This document shows, piece by piece, positions 5,577 through 8,512 of a DNA stretch of 8,512 bases. Position 1 is the stretch's first letter. Each line of letters starts with the position of its first letter. A model generated the notes under the pieces. That model was not told the DNA's origin. It ran no database searches and saw only the letters and a list, made by a program, of their open reading frames with translations. Origin of the DNA: Minisyncoccota bacterium (GTDB lineage Bacteria; Patescibacteriota; Minisyncoccia; Phycocordibacterales; Phycocordibacteraceae); assembly GCA_022844065.1 (NCBI GenBank), contig JALHML010000003.1, positions 2,529-11,040 of the forward strand, read 5' to 3'. The translations under genes were made by a program, and so were the position numbers.

Positions 5577-5582
5577 TATACT
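5577..5582 (+). promoter_or_regulatory. Candidate pilB -10 box
   Basis: TATACT (5 of 6) lies 15 bases before the pilB ATG at 5598, with no recognisable -35 box at 5554-5559. A start near 5589-5591 would leave a leader of only 7-9 bases, too short for a Shine-Dalgarno site, and none is present. The adjacent GCGCG (5553-5557 region) and GCGCGC (5571-5576) form a weak inverted repeat around the -35 region. Confidence 0.45.
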
Positions 5583-5597
5583 TTATATACAAACAGC

Positions 5598-7352
5598 ATG
5601 CAGGTCTCTGAAAGCGAACTCAAAGAATTCATTCTCGACTCCGGACTTGTGTCTAGGAAGGATGTTGAGGCTGCAGACGAGGAGGCGAAGCGAAAGAAGC
5701 AGTCTATCGGCGACATCTTGATTGCGCAGGGACTTCTCTCAACCGACAGTCTTCGCCGTATAAAGGCATACGTTCTTGGAATCCCGTTCGTTAACTTGAA
5801 GACGCTAAAGATTGACTTAAACATTCTCTCTTTGATTCCAGAACCAATCGCACGCACACACTCCATCGTTGCGTTCAAGAAGGACGGAAACTCGCTCGAA
5901 GTAGCGATGCTCGATACTGAAGACCTTCCGGCTATTGACTCGGTCCGTAAGACAACAGGTCTCAAGATTCTTCCGCGTCTTACGGACGACGAGTCTTTGA
6001 AGAACGTACTCTTGCAGTACCAGAAGTCTTTGAAGGAAGAGTTTGGCGATCTCATCACAACCGAGGCCGGCCGCATTAACCTTATTAAGGACGGAGAGTC
6101 TGGAGATGATGTCTCGGGCGACGACCTGAAGAAGATGGCAGAGGACCTGCCAATTGTGCGCATCGTTGATACGCTCTTGCGCCACGCAATTATCCAGAAG
6201 GCATCCGATATTCATATTGAGCCAATGGAGCAGGAGGTGCTCGTCCGCTACCGCATCGACGGCGTGTTGCATGATGCGATGACACTCCCACGCACCGCAG
6301 CTCCCGGCATTACTGCGCGCATCAAGGTGCTTGCGAACCTAAAGCTCGACGAGAAGCGTTTGCCACAGGACGGCCGCTTTAAGATGGAGACTGAAGCAGA
6401 CAAGGTGTCATTCCGTGTGTCCTTGCTGCCAACCTACTTCGGCGAAAAGATCGTTATGCGTCTCCTTAGAGAGACCGGCGAAGGATTTACCCTCGATGTG
6501 CTCGGGTTCCATGGCTCGGGGCTCGAGCGGGTGCATCAGTCTATGAAACAGACAACGGGCATTATTTTGATCTCTGGACCAACCGGCTCTGGAAAGACGA
6601 CAACGCTCTATACCATCCTCGATATTTTGAATACGCCGGACGTTAACATCTCAACCGTTGAGGATCCGATTGAGTACCAGATGAAGCGGGTGAATCAGAC
6701 ACAGGTGAACCCAGCTATAGGGTTTTCATTCGCCAATGGACTTCGTGCACTCCTTCGTCAGGACCCGAACATCATCATGGTGGGAGAGATCCGCGATGCG
6801 GAGACAGCATCGCTTGCGATCAACGCGGCGCTCACCGGACACCTCGTGCTCTCAACTATTCACACGAACTCCGCAGCAGGTGCTATCCCACGTCTTATGG
6901 ATATGGGCGTGGAACCATTCCTCCTGGTCTCAACGCTTCGCATGGTTATGGGTCAGCGTCTTGTGCGTAGACTCTGCGACGGAAAGGAACAGTATGCGCT
7001 TGATGCGGTTGAGCGCGAGAAGGTCGCGAGTGCGGACAAGTTCGACAATGTGCTCAAGGCACTTGTTGAAGAGAAGCTCGTGAAGGAGGGAACAACGATG
7101 GATGCTGTCCCGTTCTATAAGGCGGTACCGTCGGCGCAGTGCGAGGACGGATACTCCGGTCGCATTGGTATTCATGAGGTCTTGATGCTTTCGTCTGCAC
7201 TTCGCGACCTTATTTTGCACAACGCAGCTCCAGACGCGATCGAAGCGCAGGCGCGCAAAGAAGGCATGCTCACCATGCTCGAAGACGGCCTCTACAAGTC
7301 CACGCGTGGTATTACCTCGGTTGAGGAGGTGTTGCGGGCAGTATCCGAGTAG
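5598..7352 (+). CDS. pilB: Type IV pilus assembly ATPase PilB (GspE/PulE family)
   Basis: The hexameric cytoplasmic ATPase that powers pilus extension by acting on the PilC platform. Of 584 aa from the ATG at 5598, residues 1-150 form a GspE N-terminal domain (SRKDVEAADEEAKRKKQSIG, then DILIAQGLLS). Motifs in order: the region SDIHIEPMEQEVLVRYRIDG (203-222), Walker A GPTGSGKT (327-334, Lys333), Asp box VEDPIEYQ (354-361), Walker B with IIMVGEIRDAE (Glu397), His box TGHLVLSTIHTNSA (413-426), and the closing RIGIHEVL (522 onward). The usual two CxxC pairs of the zinc site are reduced to two single cysteines, Cys460 (RRLCDGKEQY) and Cys515 (SAQCEDGYSG). An in-frame GTG at 5550 would lengthen it by 16 residues but lies upstream of the TATACT box, so ATG 5598 is preferred. 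PilC follows after one intervening gene. Confidence 0.95.
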   Translation: MQVSESELKEFILDSGLVSRKDVEAADEEAKRKKQSIGDILIAQGLLSTDSLRRIKAYVLGIPFVNLKTLKIDLNILSLIPEPIARTHSIVAFKKDGNSLEVAMLDTEDLPAIDSVRKTTGLKILPRLTDDESLKNVLLQYQKSLKEEFGDLITTEAGRINLIKDGESGDDVSGDDLKKMAEDLPIVRIVDTLLRHAIIQKASDIHIEPMEQEVLVRYRIDGVLHDAMTLPRTAAPGITARIKVLANLKLDEKRLPQDGRFKMETEADKVSFRVSLLPTYFGEKIVMRLLRETGEGFTLDVLGFHGSGLERVHQSMKQTTGIILISGPTGSGKTTTLYTILDILNTPDVNISTVEDPIEYQMKRVNQTQVNPAIGFSFANGLRALLRQDPNIIMVGEIRDAETASLAINAALTGHLVLSTIHTNSAAGAIPRLMDMGVEPFLLVSTLRMVMGQRLVRRLCDGKEQYALDAVEREKVASADKFDNVLKALVEEKLVKEGTTMDAVPFYKAVPSAQCEDGYSGRIGIHEVLMLSSALRDLILHNAAPDAIEAQARKEGMLTMLEDGLYKSTRGITSVEEVLRAVSE

Positions 7353-7357
7353 AGGGA

Positions 7358-7385
7358 TTGCATTTTAGTGCAGCGGGCGTATAAC
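7358..7385 (+). promoter_or_regulatory. Candidate promoter of the small four-helix membrane protein
   Basis: TTGCAT (7358-7363, 3 of 6) and TATAAC (7380-7385, 5 of 6) are 16 bases apart, starting 6 bases after the pilB stop. The expected start near 7392 gives a leader of about 58 bases. That leader contains an inverted repeat GTCCA-N7-TGGAC (7400-7416) and two self-complementary segments, ACGCGT (7396-7401) and ACGCGCGT (7426-7433). Confidence 0.45.
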
Positions 7386-7449
7386 CAAGAAGGAAACGCG
7401 TCCAAAGTGTCTGGACTAACCGGATACGCGCGTTCTGGGAGTGAGTTCA

Positions 7450-7767
7450 ATGTTGAAATATGGTCTTGCGGCACTTTTCGCCGTTGGTCTTGTGTTGCTC
7501 GGGTCGTATTTCTGGCCCGGCCTGTTCGGCGGCTACGTCGTCTATGGGGTCGCGCTCGTACTCGCGCTGCTGTGCGTCAGGCTGACGGGCCGGGTGGGGC
7601 GGAACAACTGGGTCACGGCCGTGATGCTGCTTGCTGCCGGCGCGCTCTTGGCTCGGTTCGGTCAGGACTACGCCGCCTATGTCATCGCGGCTGGTCTCGG
7701 CACCGTCGCTGGAACGCTGATCGTTCTCGGCTTCAGTCGGGGGCCTCGTTCCCCCGCACACGCGTAA
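7450..7767 (+). CDS. Small GC-rich four-helix membrane protein, unknown function
   Basis: A 105-aa protein, mostly hydrophobic; I do not recognise the family. Four likely membrane helices: about residues 4-22 (YGLAALFAVGLVLLGSYFW), 27-43, 54-70 (WVTAVMLLAAGALLARF) and 75-95. The only strongly basic loop is between helices 2 and 3 (RLTGRVGRNN), with a basic C-terminal end (SRGPRSP); both would be cytoplasmic, placing the N-terminus inside too. The start at ATG 7450 is supported by GGGAGTGAG ending 4 bases before it; an in-frame GTG at 7441 is inside that site. My count for 7501-7680 is 122 G+C in 180 (68%), against 90 of 180 (50%) in three pilB samples, and codons favour GGC, GCC, CTG and GTC. 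It has its own promoter and terminator, and sits between pilB and pilC, genes that normally adjoin. Probably acquired; a link to pili is unproven. Confidence 0.8.
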   Translation: MLKYGLAALFAVGLVLLGSYFWPGLFGGYVVYGVALVLALLCVRLTGRVGRNNWVTAVMLLAAGALLARFGQDYAAYVIAAGLGTVAGTLIVLGFSRGPRSPAHA

Positions 7768-7794
7768 CGCCATCTCGTCGGGCACAACAGTATT

Positions 7795-7834
7795 GGACCG
7801 GATTCTCCTCGTGGGAATCCGGTCCGCTTCGTTT
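7795..7834 (+). terminator. Terminator of the small membrane protein gene
   Basis: A perfect 11-bp stem GGACCGGATTC (7795-7805) with GAATCCGGTCC (7815-7825) encloses a 9-base loop and is followed by GCTTCGTTTT. The U tail is only moderate. It starts 27 bases after the TAA stop and shields pilC from upstream transcription. Confidence 0.8.
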
Positions 7835-7838
7835 TGCA

Positions 7839-7847
7839 TGCTACGAT
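7839..7847 (+). promoter_or_regulatory. Candidate extended -10 promoter of pilC
   Basis: TGCTACGAT is a TGN extension plus TACGAT (4 of 6), ending 6 bases before the pilC ATG. A transcript from here would start at or within a base or two of the ATG, that is, be leaderless. No Shine-Dalgarno site is present (TTCTTTT precedes the ATG), which fits. Weak but consistent with pilB. Confidence 0.35.
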
Positions 7848-7853
7848 TCTTTT

Positions 7854-8512
7854 ATGAAATTTCGCGTAACCTCAAAGAGTCCTGAAGGAGAAGAGACAAA
7901 GCGTGTGCTCGAAGCAGCATCAAGATTTGCTGTTTACGAGCAGGTAGAAAAAGAGGGAGGTGTTGTGGTATCCGTACAAGAAGGAAGCGGCACGTTCTTG
8001 CCTGCATGGACGCAGATGACGATTGGTACTGGGATAAACACCGACGAGAAGATTACGTTTACCAAGAACCTCGCCGCCATGATTGCCGCAGGCCTCACGC
8101 TCACACGCGCACTCTCCGTTATCGAGCGACAGACCAAGAACAAGGCACTGAAGAAGATCGTAATGGATCTCGAGGAGGAGGTGAAGAAAGGCTCATCGTT
8201 CCATGAGGCACTCGCACGGCATCGCAAAGTATTTTCCGATCTCTTCATTGCTATGAGTAAGGCAGGTGAGGAATCGGGAACCCTGGCTGATGCGCTTGCG
8301 GTTGTTGCGCGCCAGATGGAGAAGGCGAACAATCTTCAGAAGAAGGTGAAGGGGGCAATGATCTATCCTGCGATTATCCTCGTTGCGATTATCGTCATCG
8401 GTATCCTCATGATGATCTTCGTGGTGCCAACTCTTTCCAATACGTTTAAGGAACTTAACGTTGAGCTGCCAACCGCAACGAAAATAATCATTGGTGCGTC
8501 TGACTTCATGGC
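7854..8512 (+). CDS. pilC: Type IV pilus inner-membrane platform protein PilC (GspF family), N-terminal part
   Basis: PilC is the polytopic platform that couples the PilB motor to pilin assembly. The first 219 residues are present and the gene runs off the right edge. Residues 1-55 are a variable N-terminal segment. From about 64 the first T2SSF domain begins: TDEKITFTKNLAAMIAAGLT, then LTRALSVIERQ, with family-typical VKKGSSFHEALARH (110-123), FSDLFIAMSKAGEESGTLAD (127-146), and QKKVKGAMIYPAIILV (162-177). The first membrane helix is about 172-192 (YPAIILVAIIVIGILMMIFV), then VVPTLSNTFKELNVELPTAT, the normal link to the second half. The ATG at 7854 has no Shine-Dalgarno site. It pairs with pilB functionally, but a self-contained gene unit separates them. 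Confidence 0.93.
   Translation, partial: MKFRVTSKSPEGEETKRVLEAASRFAVYEQVEKEGGVVVSVQEGSGTFLPAWTQMTIGTGINTDEKITFTKNLAAMIAAGLTLTRALSVIERQTKNKALKKIVMDLEEEVKKGSSFHEALARHRKVFSDLFIAMSKAGEESGTLADALAVVARQMEKANNLQKKVKGAMIYPAIILVAIIVIGILMMIFVVPTLSNTFKELNVELPTATKIIIGASDFM

Noticed and set aside
5550..5597. GTG start 16 codons upstream for pilB
   Set aside because: It would start before the TATACT box at 5577-5582, and the extra residues do not resemble the start of the GspE N-domain.
5576..6163. A 195-codon open frame opposite the start of pilB
   Set aside because: Ser/Arg-rich mirror of the pilB codon pattern; pilB itself has a full set of family motifs.
7447..7839. A 130-codon open frame opposite the small membrane protein
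   Set aside because: It would read through the 7795-7825 terminator hairpin, has a low-complexity charged product, and long antisense frames are expected in GC-rich coding DNA.
1..8512. CRISPR array, tRNA or rRNA genes, insertion sequence, toxin-antitoxin or defence genes
   Set aside because: No regularly spaced direct repeats, cloverleaf, transposase motif or known defence domain was found on either strand by reading.

Overview
The window looks like a chromosomal segment of a Candidate Phyla Radiation (Patescibacteria, probably Parcubacteria-like) bacterium. The reasons are the mix of short leaders and weak or absent Shine-Dalgarno sites, small single-pass membrane proteins, a secreted helical protein of a type I recall from Patescibacteria genomes, a nusA-ppa pair without rimP or infB beside it, and type IV pilus genes in an otherwise ordinary housekeeping setting. 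This is inference from gene content; no database search was possible. Stops are TAG or TAA everywhere except tetR, which uses TGA. All genes read cleanly in the standard code, with no sign of UGA recoding.

Left half, all on the minus strand (1-4615). Reading in the direction of transcription, nusA is followed by ppa (inorganic pyrophosphatase) as a two-gene unit ending at a strong hairpin near 2640-2673. Next comes a monocistronic single-pass membrane protein (2275-2568) with its own terminator. Then a secreted, charged helical protein (1317-2132) and a second small membrane protein (1010-1306) form a two-gene unit ending at a hairpin (965-995). After that comes clpP (322-930), followed by a perfect 34-bp palindrome, and finally the start of rny (RNase Y), cut by the window edge.

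Centre (4616-4834): a divergent control region between nusA and tetR. It holds two outward-facing TTGACT -35 boxes, a terminator-like hairpin in the nusA leader, and a perfect 16-bp palindrome between the tetR promoter and its Shine-Dalgarno site, which is a natural candidate for a TetR operator.

Right half, all on the plus strand (4835-8512): tetR with a GC-rich terminator, pilB (type IV pilus assembly ATPase), a very GC-rich four-helix membrane protein of unknown function in its own promoter-to-terminator unit, then pilC (inner-membrane platform), cut by the window edge. PilB and PilC work together in pilus assembly. The tetR and small membrane protein units differ from their neighbours in G+C and in having good ribosome binding sites, and look like self-contained insertions around the pilus genes.

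Nothing here is a clearly new defence or mobile system. No CRISPR array, tRNA, rRNA or insertion sequence was seen. The most interesting parts are the two self-contained units around pilB, the nusA/tetR control region, and the uncharacterised envelope proteins.
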